Assembly (NCBI RefSeq): GCF_001939045.1
Contig: NZ_MKIM01000031.1
Span: 357,013 to 421,012, forward strand
Direction of reading: 5' to 3'
DNA: 64,000 nucleotides
Source of the DNA: Rhizobium oryziradicis
GTDB taxonomy: Bacteria > Pseudomonadota > Alphaproteobacteria > Rhizobiales > Rhizobiaceae
The translations under genes and the position numbers were made by a program. This document shows positions 32,097-40,436 of the stretch, one piece after another (position 1 is the first letter of the stretch; every line of letters begins with the position of its first letter). The notes below the pieces were generated by a model. That model ran no database searches and was not told the DNA's origin. It was given only the letters and a program-made list of their open reading frames with translations.

Positions 32097-32133
32097 CGCC
32101 GCCACGTCATATTTAAGACAATTGGGCGATAGC

Positions 32134-34767
32134 CTATTGCATATCCAGCAGCCGCTCCAGGTAGCGGCGCTCAATATCCGGGCTGGTATTGTCACCCAGT
32201 TTTTCACGAATGGCATCGAGAATTTCGCGCGCCCGCTGCACATCAATTTCGTCGGGAATGCGTACGCTGTCATCCGTGTCCGGCCCTGTTGTGGGCCGTG
32301 AGCGGCCAAGCGGATCGCGGCCATTTTGCCCGCCCTGTGCCATGCCGGGGTTCTGGCCCTGACCCTGGCCCTGCTGGTTTCGCATGGCCTGCATCATCTG
32401 GTTCATCATATCGCGTGCGCCTTGGCGAAGCGCTTCCAAAGCGCGGCCTTGGCCCTCGACGGCGCGATCGCCCTGACCCTTGCCAAGCTGTTCGCCAGCA
32501 CCATTCATTTCCCGGCCAGCCTGTCCAAATTCCTTGCCCGGCTTCACGCCCATTTTGCCAAGGGCTTCTTGCAATTGTTTCAATTGCTTGCCCAGATCAT
32601 CCTGTCGTTTACGCAAGCCTTTCAGCGCGTCTCGCAACTGCTGTTCGGTCATCTGATCGGTTGGCGATGGATTTTGACCGGGGGCGGGCTTGGGCCGTTC
32701 CTGGGTTAGCTCATCCTCGCTTTTCGGTTGGCCGTCCTGGGGTTGGTCCATGTCAGGATCGGTCGGGTCGCCCAAAGCCATACGATCTTGCAGCGCCTGA
32801 TCCAGCTTGAAGGTTTCATCCATCAGTTTTTGCTGGTCCTGCATGATTTCGCCCAGCTTGTCGATCTGCTTGCGGGCCTCGCTTTTTTCCTGCGGCTCTT
32901 GCTGGTTCGGGCGTTGCATGCGTCCGGTCTGAAGATTGTTCATCAGCCGTTGCAACTCCGACAGCATTTGGCGCGCCGCATCCTTATTGCCGGAGCGGGC
33001 CAGATTTTCGATCTGGTTCATCATGTTTTCCAGATCGCGCTGGGTCAGGGTTTTGGCAGCATTTTGCTGCGGTTGGCCATTTTGCGGCTGCTGGCGCTGC
33101 GCCAAGGCTTTCATGTAGTCCTGCATCGCCTGCCGTAACTCGTCGGTGAGCTTCTTGATCTCAGAATCAGGCGCGTTGCGCTCCAGCGCATCCGATAGTT
33201 TTTGCTGGGCCTCTGAGAGTTTGCGCTCCGCCAGCGATACATCACCGTCATCAATGCCAAGTGCTATTTCCCAGAGATAGGCAGCTGTATCCTTCATCTT
33301 GTCGGCATCATTGGCAAGAGCCATGCGCGCCCGCGCCGATTTGATCAGCAGGTAATGGGAGAGATTGGGAATGGTCTCGTCAGCCCGCAGCGTCAGAGCA
33401 TCATTGAGGGCAATGGCGCGGGGCATTTGGCGGGCATCCAGCGCAAACACCTGCCGCTCTTCGGCAACGGCGGCGGCCAGAGGCTCGTTGAACGGCCGAC
33501 TTGGCAAAACCATCTCATAGGGCCCGCTTTTGCCTTCCTGTCCTGCACCATCCTTGACGATCAAGGTGATGCGCACCTTTTTGCCAGCCAGCGGATGCTC
33601 GGTCAGGTTATGGCTGGCAATGCCCTTCGCTTCCTTGGCGTTGCGGCGCGGAAGCTCCAGCTTGTAATCCGGCAGGGGATAGAGCGGCTGGGCGGCAGGA
33701 TCATTGTCCAGCGGCACAATATCGGCACGCGCTTCCTGCACGCCATAATCGTCTTTGGCAAGAAAGCCGATTTCCAGCGCACCGTTGACCGCACGCTTTG
33801 GCACGCCTTCAAACGCAATGGTTGGCGGCTTGTCGGCAATCACGGTCAAGGGCCACTGCTTTTGACCCACGTCCAGCGTGCCACTTTGCGCAAGGGTCAG
33901 CGTCATGGTGCGCGCATTAGCATCTGGTGTGGTGGTGGCTGCGCTTTCCTTGGGCGCTTCCGCATCTTGCAGGGCAATGGCTTGCTCACCGGTGCTGGGC
34001 TTGAAACTTGCCTTGGCATCATGGGCCCCGCCGGTGAAACGCACGGTCACCACCGATTTGGCGGGCACCGAAATGTTTTGCGGTGCTTCACCATTGCGGC
34101 TGGTGAGAAACACGGGCGGCTGGCCGGTGTAGCCGGGCGGCGTGATCCAGGCGTCCACGCGTACACCCGGTTGATTGTCTTGTGCAGCAACCAAGCGGAA
34201 GGCATCGCTCATGCGCCCGGCGTTATTGGAGCTGGAGTAGGCAAAGGCCACCACGAGCAGCAAAACCGGAACAGCGCGCAAGGCATGGCGATCAAACCGT
34301 GCGATGTCGGGCCTTGGCAAGCCGGGATCGAGGCTTGCGATTTTTGCAGCCATCCGTCTTTGGTGTTCCTGCCAAAGCGCACGGGCAAAGGGGGTATCAA
34401 ACGCCGGTTCATCTTCCTGCACCCGCACCGGCTGGTGCGGCAGGTGGTTGCGCTCTTCCAGCAGGCGGTCTGCCTCTGGCACTTTCGGCCAACGCAGACG
34501 AAAGAGCGGTAAAAGTGCGGCGAGAAAGCCAAATGTCAGCACAAACACCAGCGGCCAGCGCAAAAGTGACGGCATGTCGCGAAACAGGCCAAGCCAGCTC
34601 AATGACAGAAAAATGGCAGCTATGGACGCAGGGATCAGCAAAAGCGGGGCAAGACGCTCGCAAAACAGCACAAGCCGGGCGAGGCCACGGTTGATCGCAA
34701 CGCGCTTGGCGAGCTTTGGATCGCCTTGATACGCGCTTCTAGCCTTATGCCCGTCCGATGCCGCCAT
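32134..34767 (-). CDS. TIGR02302/DUF4175 family protein
   Basis: Large alphaproteobacterial protein of 877 residues. Two closely spaced transmembrane helices near the N-terminus (LLLIPASIAAIFLSLSW and LVFVLTFGFLAALLPL) and a third around residue 180 are followed by a probable beta-rich extracytoplasmic region with a GSGKxx-free VRVDAWITPPGYTGQPPVF block, then a long helical, Gln/Asn/Asp-rich C-terminus likely to form coiled coil and partly disordered (TMNQIENLARSG-type heptads). Function unknown; it is a fixed neighbour of lysA in rhizobia as I recall. The ribosome-binding site of the ATG at 34767 lies in a degenerate copy of the dispersed repeat. Confidence 0.85.
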   Translation of the reverse strand: MAASDGHKARSAYQGDPKLAKRVAINRGLARLVLFCERLAPLLLIPASIAAIFLSLSWLGLFRDMPSLLRWPLVFVLTFGFLAALLPLFRLRWPKVPEADRLLEERNHLPHQPVRVQEDEPAFDTPFARALWQEHQRRMAAKIASLDPGLPRPDIARFDRHALRAVPVLLLVVAFAYSSSNNAGRMSDAFRLVAAQDNQPGVRVDAWITPPGYTGQPPVFLTSRNGEAPQNISVPAKSVVTVRFTGGAHDAKASFKPSTGEQAIALQDAEAPKESAATTTPDANARTMTLTLAQSGTLDVGQKQWPLTVIADKPPTIAFEGVPKRAVNGALEIGFLAKDDYGVQEARADIVPLDNDPAAQPLYPLPDYKLELPRRNAKEAKGIASHNLTEHPLAGKKVRITLIVKDGAGQEGKSGPYEMVLPSRPFNEPLAAAVAEERQVFALDARQMPRAIALNDALTLRADETIPNLSHYLLIKSARARMALANDADKMKDTAAYLWEIALGIDDGDVSLAERKLSEAQQKLSDALERNAPDSEIKKLTDELRQAMQDYMKALAQRQQPQNGQPQQNAAKTLTQRDLENMMNQIENLARSGNKDAARQMLSELQRLMNNLQTGRMQRPNQQEPQEKSEARKQIDKLGEIMQDQQKLMDETFKLDQALQDRMALGDPTDPDMDQPQDGQPKSEDELTQERPKPAPGQNPSPTDQMTEQQLRDALKGLRKRQDDLGKQLKQLQEALGKMGVKPGKEFGQAGREMNGAGEQLGKGQGDRAVEGQGRALEALRQGARDMMNQMMQAMRNQQGQGQGQNPGMAQGGQNGRDPLGRSRPTTGPDTDDSVRIPDEIDVQRAREILDAIREKLGDNTSPDIERRYLERLLDMQ

Positions 34768-34778
34768 ACATGGATCTC

Positions 34779-34820
34779 CGTTTGTCTTTTCGCGAAAAGC
34801 GGGATCACGGTCCCTGACAT
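34779..34820 (-). repeat. degenerate dispersed repeat, copy F
   Basis: Minus strand TGTCAGGGACCGTGATCCCG then CTTTTCGCGAAAAGACAAACG matches the second half of copies B and E closely. It lies just upstream of the TIGR02302 start codon, and the GGAG ribosome-binding site directly follows its AAGACAAACG end. Confidence 0.6.
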
Positions 34821-34915
34821 ATTTTATGCAGGATAGCATTGTTTGTGGCGAAGACGAGGGGAGCGCCCCTCATCCGGTCTGTTTTTAGTGCAATCGCTGT
34901 GATTGTGAACGGTTT

Positions 34916-36184
34916 TCAGTCGAGCCAAGCTGGCACACTGTCCAGCCCGATCAGCTCTTCATAGCTTGTGCGCTTGCGAATCACGTGGAATTCATCGCCC
35001 TTGACCAGCACTTCCGGCACCAGCCGTCTGGTGTTGTAGGTGCCTGCCTGCACGGCCCCATAGGCACCGGCTGAGCCAACCGCGATCAAATCGCCGGGCT
35101 TGGGCATGGCCATTTCCCGATCGAGCGCCAAGTAATCGCCGGTTTCGCAAACGGGGCCTACCACATCGGCGCGAATGCGCGGCGCATTGGCAGCCGAAAT
35201 GGTCACGGGGCGGATTTCGTGATGGGCCTCATAGAGCGTTGGCCGGATCAGGTCATTCATGGCGGCATCAACGATGACAAAGGTCTTGTCGCCGCCATCC
35301 TTCACATAAATCACTTCGGTCACCAGAATACCGGCATTGCCAACAATCAGGCGGCCCGGCTCGGTAATGATTTTGCAATCCAGCTCTGCCAATTGTTCCT
35401 TGACGATCTTGGCGTAAGCCGCTGGTTCTGGTGGCGGGTTGTTGTCATCCTTATAGGGAATGCCAAGACCACCGCCGACATCAACGTGGTCAATGCTGTG
35501 GCCATCCGCGCGCAAGGCGTTGACCAGTTCCCGCAACAGCTTGAAGGCGTCGGCAAAGGGTTGCAGCTCGGTGATCTGGCTGCCGATATGCATATCAATG
35601 CCGGTGACCTGAATGCCCTCAAGCGAGGCTGCGCGGGCATACACGGCGCGGGCGCGCTCATAGGAAATGCCGAACTTGTTTTCTTTCTTGCCGGTGGAAA
35701 TCTTGGCATGGGTGCCTGCATCCACATCCGGGTTGATGCGGAAAGATACATGCGCCTTCTTGCCGGCCTTGATCGCCCGCTGATTGAGCACTTCCAGCTC
35801 CGGCTCGGATTCGACGTTGAAGCAGTAAATGCCCACTTCCAGTGCCAGATCCATCTCGGATGGGGTCTTGCCAACGCCGGAGAACATGATGCGGTTGGCG
35901 GGAATGCCTGCTGCCAAGGCGCGGCGTAATTCGCCCTCTGATACCACGTCGACGCCAGCGCCGAGGCTTCCAAGCGTTTTCAGCACCGCCTGATTGGAAT
36001 TGGCCTTCATGGCGTAGCACACCATGGCATCCACGCCTTCAAAGGCCTCGGAAAACACCCGGTAGTGGCGCTCCAGTGTGGCGGTGGAATAGCAATAAAA
36101 AGGCGTGCCGACCGCATTGGCAATTTCGGTCACGGCAACGTCTTCGGCATAGAGCACGCCGTCACGATATTGAAAATGGTTCAC
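34916..36184 (-). CDS. lysA: diaminopimelate decarboxylase
   Basis: PLP enzyme (fold type III) converting meso-diaminopimelate to L-lysine. Lys60 in CYAMKANSNQAVLK binds PLP; HVSFRINPDVDAGTHAKISTG, the glycine-rich VDVGGGLGIPY and the catalytic-Cys segment VGPVCETGD are typical. The 422 residues start from a GTG at 36184 (reading MNHFQYRDGVLYAEDV), which fits the family N-terminus. It lies 14 bases after the small lipoprotein gene in the same direction, so lptM-like and lysA are co-transcribed. Confidence 0.97.
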   Translation of the reverse strand: MNHFQYRDGVLYAEDVAVTEIANAVGTPFYCYSTATLERHYRVFSEAFEGVDAMVCYAMKANSNQAVLKTLGSLGAGVDVVSEGELRRALAAGIPANRIMFSGVGKTPSEMDLALEVGIYCFNVESEPELEVLNQRAIKAGKKAHVSFRINPDVDAGTHAKISTGKKENKFGISYERARAVYARAASLEGIQVTGIDMHIGSQITELQPFADAFKLLRELVNALRADGHSIDHVDVGGGLGIPYKDDNNPPPEPAAYAKIVKEQLAELDCKIITEPGRLIVGNAGILVTEVIYVKDGGDKTFVIVDAAMNDLIRPTLYEAHHEIRPVTISAANAPRIRADVVGPVCETGDYLALDREMAMPKPGDLIAVGSAGAYGAVQAGTYNTRRLVPEVLVKGDEFHVIRKRTSYEELIGLDSVPAWLD

Positions 36185-36198
36185 GAGCTTGGCCTAAT

Positions 36199-36387
36199 TT
36201 AGAGCAACGGATCGAGGAGAAACTTCTTTTCAGGTGTTGCGGCAGCAGGCGCACCCATTTTGTTTTGATCAACAACCGCAACGCTCGGCTTGTCGAGATC
36301 GCCTTTGCGCCCGCAACCGGCGAGCATGGTGCTGGTCGCGCCCAGAAGAAGGGCTGAAATTATCAATTTTTGATATGAAACGACCAT
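36199..36387 (-). CDS. small lipoprotein (LptM/YifL-like)
   Basis: A 62-residue lipoprotein: a short signal with lipobox MLAGC, then GRKGDLDKP, the hallmark of the LptM (YifL) family. E. coli LptM helps the LptDE translocon mature, and the gene is next to lysA there too, so both sequence and context agree. The ATG at 36387 opens MVVSYQKLIISALLLG; upstream in-frame codons would spoil the signal peptide. Located between argH and lysA. Confidence 0.88.
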   Translation of the reverse strand: MVVSYQKLIISALLLGATSTMLAGCGRKGDLDKPSVAVVDQNKMGAPAAATPEKKFLLDPLL

Positions 36388-36444
36388 GGTGTCCTGTTCC
36401 AATGAGGTGATGCGCAAAGCTTTTGTTGTGAGATTCAATATCGA

Positions 36445-36474
36445 AAAACCGGGGCCTTGTGCACCCCGATTTTT
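36445..36474 (-). terminator. intrinsic terminator after argH
   Basis: Minus strand: CGGGG stem closing on CCCCGG across a short loop, followed by TTTTT, about 45 bases after the argH stop. It separates argH from the lipoprotein-lysA pair. Confidence 0.65.
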
Positions 36475-36520
36475 GTGATCTGATTATTTCAAGCCCTGAT
36501 CAATTCGGATCAATGGGGAA

Positions 36521-37924
36521 TCAGTTGCGCGAGCGCCACCATTTGATCTGCTTGCGCACTTCATCCGGTGCCGTGCCACCAAAACTTTTTCGGCTGGCAA
36601 CCGAGGCTTCGACAGTCAAGACATTGTAGATGTCGGCGGTAATCGACGCATGGATCGACTGCAAATCTTCCAGAGAAAGATCGGCCAGATCGCATGATTT
36701 TTCCTCGGCCATGGCAACGGCGCGGCCGGTGACATGGTGGGCATCGCGGAAGGGCAGGCCTGCTTCGCGCACCAGCCAGTCGGCCAGATCGGTGGCGGTG
36801 GAGTAGCCAGAACCGGCTGCGGCCTTCATCTTGTCAGCGCGCACTTCCAGATCGCCAATCATGCCGGTCATGGCCGCAAGCGACAGTTCCAGACTTTCGG
36901 CGGCGTCAAACACCTGTTCCTTGTCTTCCTGCATATCCTTGGAATAGGCGAGCGGCAGGCCCTTCATGATGGTCAAAAGCGCAATCAACGAGCCATTGAT
37001 ACGGCCGGTCTTGGCGCGCACCAACTCGGCAGCATCCGGATTTTTCTTCTGCGGCATAATGGAGGAGCCGGTTGAGAAGGCATCGGAGAGCCGGATAAAG
37101 CTGAATTGCGACGTCGACCAGATGACGATTTCTTCGGCCAGACGCGACAGATGGGTGGCGCAAATGGCGGCAATGGAGAGAAACTCCAGCGCGAAATCGC
37201 GGTCTGATACGGTATCAATCGAGTTGCGGGTTGGCTCGCGAAAGCCAAGCGCTTTGGCGGTCATGTGGCGGTCAATATTATAGCCGGTGCCAGCAAGTGC
37301 TGCAGAGCCAATTGGGCTTTCATCCATATGCTCAATGGCGTGGCGCACACGCTGGCGGTCGCGGCCAAACATTTCGACATAGGCCATGCAATGATGACCA
37401 AAGGTGACGGGCTGCGCGGTCTGCAAATGGGTAAAGCCCGGCATCACGGTGTCGGCATGTTCTTCGGCGCGCTTCAAAAACACGGTGATCAGATTGGTGA
37501 GAAGTGTCTCAGTCTTTTGCAGCTCTTCCTTGACCCAGAGGCGGAAATCCAGTGCCACCTGATCGTTACGGGAACGAGCCGTGTGCAGGCGGCCAGCAGC
37601 GGGGCCAATCAAGGTGGCCAGTCGCGCTTCGATATTCATATGAATATCTTCCAGCTTGCGGGAGAACTCAAATTGGCCAGCTTCGATCTCTGACAAAATC
37701 GTGTTCAAGCCTTCAATAATTTTATCTTTGTCTTCGGCTGAAATAATGCCTTGATGGGCCAGCATGGTGGCGTGGGCAATGGAGCCGCGAATATCTTGTG
37801 CGTAGAGTTTCTTGTCGAAACCGATCGATGCGTTTATCTCCTCCATGATGGCGGCTGGGCCAGAGGCAAAGCGGCCGCCCCACATCTGGTTGGAGGATTT
37901 CGTGTCCTTGGTTTCCTCAGCCAT
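36521..37924 (-). CDS. argH: argininosuccinate lyase
   Basis: Last enzyme of arginine synthesis, splitting argininosuccinate into arginine and fumarate. The fumarase-superfamily signature GSSIMPQKKNPD is present, as are the N-terminal MWGGRFASGP and the TARSRNDQVALDFRLW and GFTHLQTAQPVTFGHH blocks. Start ATG at 37924 gives 467 residues, the normal length; the open frame runs another 167 codons into the divergent tlpA gene and is not coding there. It is divergent from tlpA with a gap of only 24 bases, so the two promoters lie inside or very near each other's 5' ends. Confidence 0.97.
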   Translation of the reverse strand: MAEETKDTKSSNQMWGGRFASGPAAIMEEINASIGFDKKLYAQDIRGSIAHATMLAHQGIISAEDKDKIIEGLNTILSEIEAGQFEFSRKLEDIHMNIEARLATLIGPAAGRLHTARSRNDQVALDFRLWVKEELQKTETLLTNLITVFLKRAEEHADTVMPGFTHLQTAQPVTFGHHCMAYVEMFGRDRQRVRHAIEHMDESPIGSAALAGTGYNIDRHMTAKALGFREPTRNSIDTVSDRDFALEFLSIAAICATHLSRLAEEIVIWSTSQFSFIRLSDAFSTGSSIMPQKKNPDAAELVRAKTGRINGSLIALLTIMKGLPLAYSKDMQEDKEQVFDAAESLELSLAAMTGMIGDLEVRADKMKAAAGSGYSTATDLADWLVREAGLPFRDAHHVTGRAVAMAEEKSCDLADLSLEDLQSIHASITADIYNVLTVEASVASRKSFGGTAPDEVRKQIKWWRSRN

Positions 37925-37948
37925 GCTCAATAGATCCTGGAGACGTCG

Positions 37949-38611
37949 ATGACGAAAAAAAGACCATTGGGACTTCCTTCCGTCAAGCTGGTTGCAATTG
38001 CGGCGGTTGCCGGACTTTTTGCCGGCGCGGTTGCGGTATACGTGAAGGAAGCGGGGTATGGCAATGGCACAGAGCTGGCGGCCGCCAAGGGATGTGAGGC
38101 AACACCGGCCAGCCTCAAGGCGCTGGAGCCGTTTATCAAAGGTCAGGTGGCCGCCATTGTTGCCGCCAATCCGCCGCGCGTTCTCCAGACCCTGACATTC
38201 AAGGATGCCAGTGGGGCCGATAAAACCCTGAAAGATTTCAAGGGGAAAGCATTGCTGGTTAATCTGTGGGCGACCTGGTGCGTGCCCTGCCGTGAGGAAA
38301 TGCCGGCTTTGAACGGTTTGCAGGCCGCCAAGGGCAGCGATCAGTTTGATGTCGTGGCGGTGAATATCGACAGTGGCACGGATGAAAAGCCCAAAGCGTT
38401 TTTGAACGAAAATGGCATTGATCATCTCGGGTTTTATCGTGACAGTTCCATGGGCGTTTTTAATGCGCTCAAAAAGGAAGGTCTGGCCTTTGGCCTGCCC
38501 GCCACATTGGTGATCGATAAAAACGGCTGCCTGCTTGGCTCGATGAATGGACCGGCGGCTTGGGATAGCAATGATGCCAAGGCTCTGGTGGATAAACTGG
38601 TTTCTCTTTGA
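37949..38611 (+). CDS. tlpA: thiol:disulfide interchange protein TlpA
   Basis: Membrane-anchored periplasmic thioredoxin-like reductant, in Bradyrhizobium needed for cytochrome oxidase copper-centre assembly. An N-terminal anchor helix (LVAIAAVAGLFAGAVAVYV) precedes the TlpA-specific insertion and the thioredoxin fold with active site WATWCVPCREEMP and the cis-Pro region GLPATLVID. The 220 residues match. ATG 37949 follows TCCTGGAGA. It is followed 11 bases later by a glutathione S-transferase gene. Confidence 0.92.
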   Translation: MTKKRPLGLPSVKLVAIAAVAGLFAGAVAVYVKEAGYGNGTELAAAKGCEATPASLKALEPFIKGQVAAIVAANPPRVLQTLTFKDASGADKTLKDFKGKALLVNLWATWCVPCREEMPALNGLQAAKGSDQFDVVAVNIDSGTDEKPKAFLNENGIDHLGFYRDSSMGVFNALKKEGLAFGLPATLVIDKNGCLLGSMNGPAAWDSNDAKALVDKLVSL

Positions 38612-38622
38612 GGGGATAATAT

Positions 38623-39243
38623 ATGTTGAAAATCTGGGGTCGTGCCAACTCGACCAATGTTAAAAAAGTGCTGTGGATGGTTGAGGAGTTGGACCTTGTG
38701 CATCAGCGGATTGATGCCGGTGGCGCTTTCGGCGTTGTCAATGATCCAGCCTATCGCGCCATGAATCCCAACGGGCTTGTGCCGGTGTTGGAAGATGGCG
38801 ATGTCGTGTTGTGGGAATCCAACACCATCGTGCGCTATCTTGCATCGCGCTATGGTGATGAAGGCGCGGATCAGGTGGGCGCTGTTGCGCAGGCGCAGGC
38901 CGAAAAATGGATGGACTGGGCAACCTCATCCCTTGCTTTGCCATTTCGGGATCTGTTCTGGGGCATGGTGCGCACGCCGGAAGATCAGCGCGACATGGCC
39001 AAGATCAACGCCGCAAAGGAGGCGGTGGGCAAGCTGCTTGCCATTCCCGATGCAGCGCTTGCCACACAGCCTTACCTGTCTGGCGATAGCCTTGGCGTTG
39101 GCGATATTCCGCTTGGCTGTTTTGCCTATGCGTGGTTTGAAATGCCGATTGAGCGGCCAAACCTGCCAAATCTTGAGGCGTGGTATGCCCGCCTCAAGGG
39201 CCGTGATGCCTATCAGCATGCTGTGATGACGCCTCTGACCTGA
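38623..39243 (+). CDS. glutathione S-transferase family protein
   Basis: Cytosolic GST-like protein, 206 residues. The thioredoxin-like N-terminal domain starts MLKIWGRANSTNVKKVLWMVEEL, where Ser/Asn after the first strand is the likely glutathione contact, and ESNTIVRYLASRYG is the conserved glutathione-binding ES motif; an all-helical C-terminal domain follows. The class resembles the beta/theta-like bacterial GSTs. It lies downstream of tlpA with an AGGGGATA ribosome-binding site, probably in the same transcript. Substrate unknown. Confidence 0.92.
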   Translation: MLKIWGRANSTNVKKVLWMVEELDLVHQRIDAGGAFGVVNDPAYRAMNPNGLVPVLEDGDVVLWESNTIVRYLASRYGDEGADQVGAVAQAQAEKWMDWATSSLALPFRDLFWGMVRTPEDQRDMAKINAAKEAVGKLLAIPDAALATQPYLSGDSLGVGDIPLGCFAYAWFEMPIERPNLPNLEAWYARLKGRDAYQHAVMTPLT

Positions 39244-39262
39244 GCCGTCATCTTTATGAAAA

Positions 39263-40144
39263 TTACCGCGTCGGAACAGGAATTTCGCTGCGGTAATCAT
39301 AAAAGCCACGACCGGATTTGCGGCCCAGCCAGCCGGCTTCGACATATTTTACCAAAAGCGGGCAGGGGCGATATTTGCTATCGGCCAGCCCATCATGCAA
39401 CACCTGCATGATCGAGAGGCAGGTGTCGAGACCAATGAAATCGGCCAGTTGCAGCGGCCCCATCGGATGATTGGCCCCCAGTTTCATGGCAGTATCAATG
39501 GCCTCCACCGAGCCCACGCCTTCATACAGCGTATAAATGGCTTCATTGATCATCGGCAGCAGGATTCGGTTGACGATGAAGGCTGGAAAATCCTCGGCAA
39601 CGGTGATGGTTTTATCCAGCGAGCGCACAAAATCCTTGGCGGTCTCAAAGGTTTTTTCACCGGTGGCAATGCCGCGCACCAGTTCCACCAGTTTCATCAC
39701 CGGCACAGGATTCATGAAATGAATGCCCATGAACTGGTCTGGCCGGTCCGTGGAAGCGGCAAGGCGGGTGATGGAGAGCGATGATGTGTTGGTGGCCAGC
39801 AGCGCTTCCGGCTTTAGAACTGGGCAAATCTGGCCAAAAATCTTGCGCTTGACGTTCTCGTCCTCGGTTGCGGCCTCGATCACCAGATCCATGGCGGCCA
39901 GATCCTGCACGTCGGTGGATCCGGTGATGCAGGAGAGGGCGGTTTTGCGCTCATCATCCGACATTTTGCCATTGGTGACCTGCCGGGCCATGTTGCCGTT
40001 GATGGTGGCAAGGCCGGCTTCGATCCGATCCTTCGACAGGTCGTAAAGCGTCACTTTATATCCGGCGAGAGAGCAGACATGAGCAATGCCGCAGCCCATC
40101 TGTCCGGCACCCACAATTCCAACATTCTTGATCATCACGCTCAT
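39263..40144 (-). CDS. hbdA: 3-hydroxybutyryl-CoA dehydrogenase
   Basis: NAD(P)-dependent oxidoreductase acting on 3-hydroxyacyl-CoA, in polyhydroxybutyrate and short-chain fatty-acid metabolism. The Rossmann motif GAGQMGCGIAHVCSLAGY lies near residue 11; NTSSLSITRLA, the catalytic MGIHFMNPVPVMKLVE with its His, and the C-terminal LGANHPMGPLQLADFIGLD are all present. The 293 residues are normal. In rhizobia this gene usually directly follows etfB-etfA; here a chemoreceptor gene on the other strand separates them. An ATG three codons downstream (40135) is an alternative start. Confidence 0.95.
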   Translation of the reverse strand: MSVMIKNVGIVGAGQMGCGIAHVCSLAGYKVTLYDLSKDRIEAGLATINGNMARQVTNGKMSDDERKTALSCITGSTDVQDLAAMDLVIEAATEDENVKRKIFGQICPVLKPEALLATNTSSLSITRLAASTDRPDQFMGIHFMNPVPVMKLVELVRGIATGEKTFETAKDFVRSLDKTITVAEDFPAFIVNRILLPMINEAIYTLYEGVGSVEAIDTAMKLGANHPMGPLQLADFIGLDTCLSIMQVLHDGLADSKYRPCPLLVKYVEAGWLGRKSGRGFYDYRSEIPVPTR

Positions 40145-40436
40145 TCCATGTTGCGGCGCCGTTGTGCACGCCTGTTACGCTGCTGCTGATCGAGCAGAAG
40201 ATGCACGCTTTGATCTGCGTGGTCATAAGCCTCTCCCGCCGTGGCCTTTGAACAAGTGATAATGCGATGCGGTTTAATTTTCCAGTCTTTCGTTCTTGTC
40301 GATCGCGGTTCTGCTGCCACGCGTGGCCCCAACCTTAGTCATATTTTAATGCGCTCGGGCTACAACTGGTGCGAATGAGGGAATATCAGAACGGTCTTGC
40401 TCGCGACAAGCATTGGCGTTCTGATGGGGAGACGAC
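40145..40436. other. divergent intergenic region hbdA / chemoreceptor
   Basis: Nearly 300 bases. A 63-codon frame on the minus strand (40141-40332) overlaps the hbdA start in ATGA fashion, but it has no recognisable similarity or ribosome-binding site. The right end holds the two-tier hairpin before the chemoreceptor gene. Confidence 0.4.
40386..40424 (+). promoter_or_regulatory. two-tier leader hairpin before the chemoreceptor gene
   Basis: Outer arms TCAGAACG (40386-40393) and CGTTCTGA (40417-40424) are perfectly complementary; inside, CTTG and CAAG pair around CTCGCGA. The GGGGAG ribosome-binding site starts two bases after the hairpin. It may tune translation or be an operator. Confidence 0.45.

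Noticed and set aside
33355..34512. 385-codon open frame antisense to the TIGR02302 gene
   Set aside because: Arises from third-position bias of the real gene; no motif and no ribosome-binding site.
40141..40332. 63-codon frame overlapping the hbdA start in ATGA fashion
   Set aside because: The coupling geometry is attractive, but the translation is a basic low-complexity string without similarity, no Shine-Dalgarno precedes it, and it lies in the divergent promoter region.
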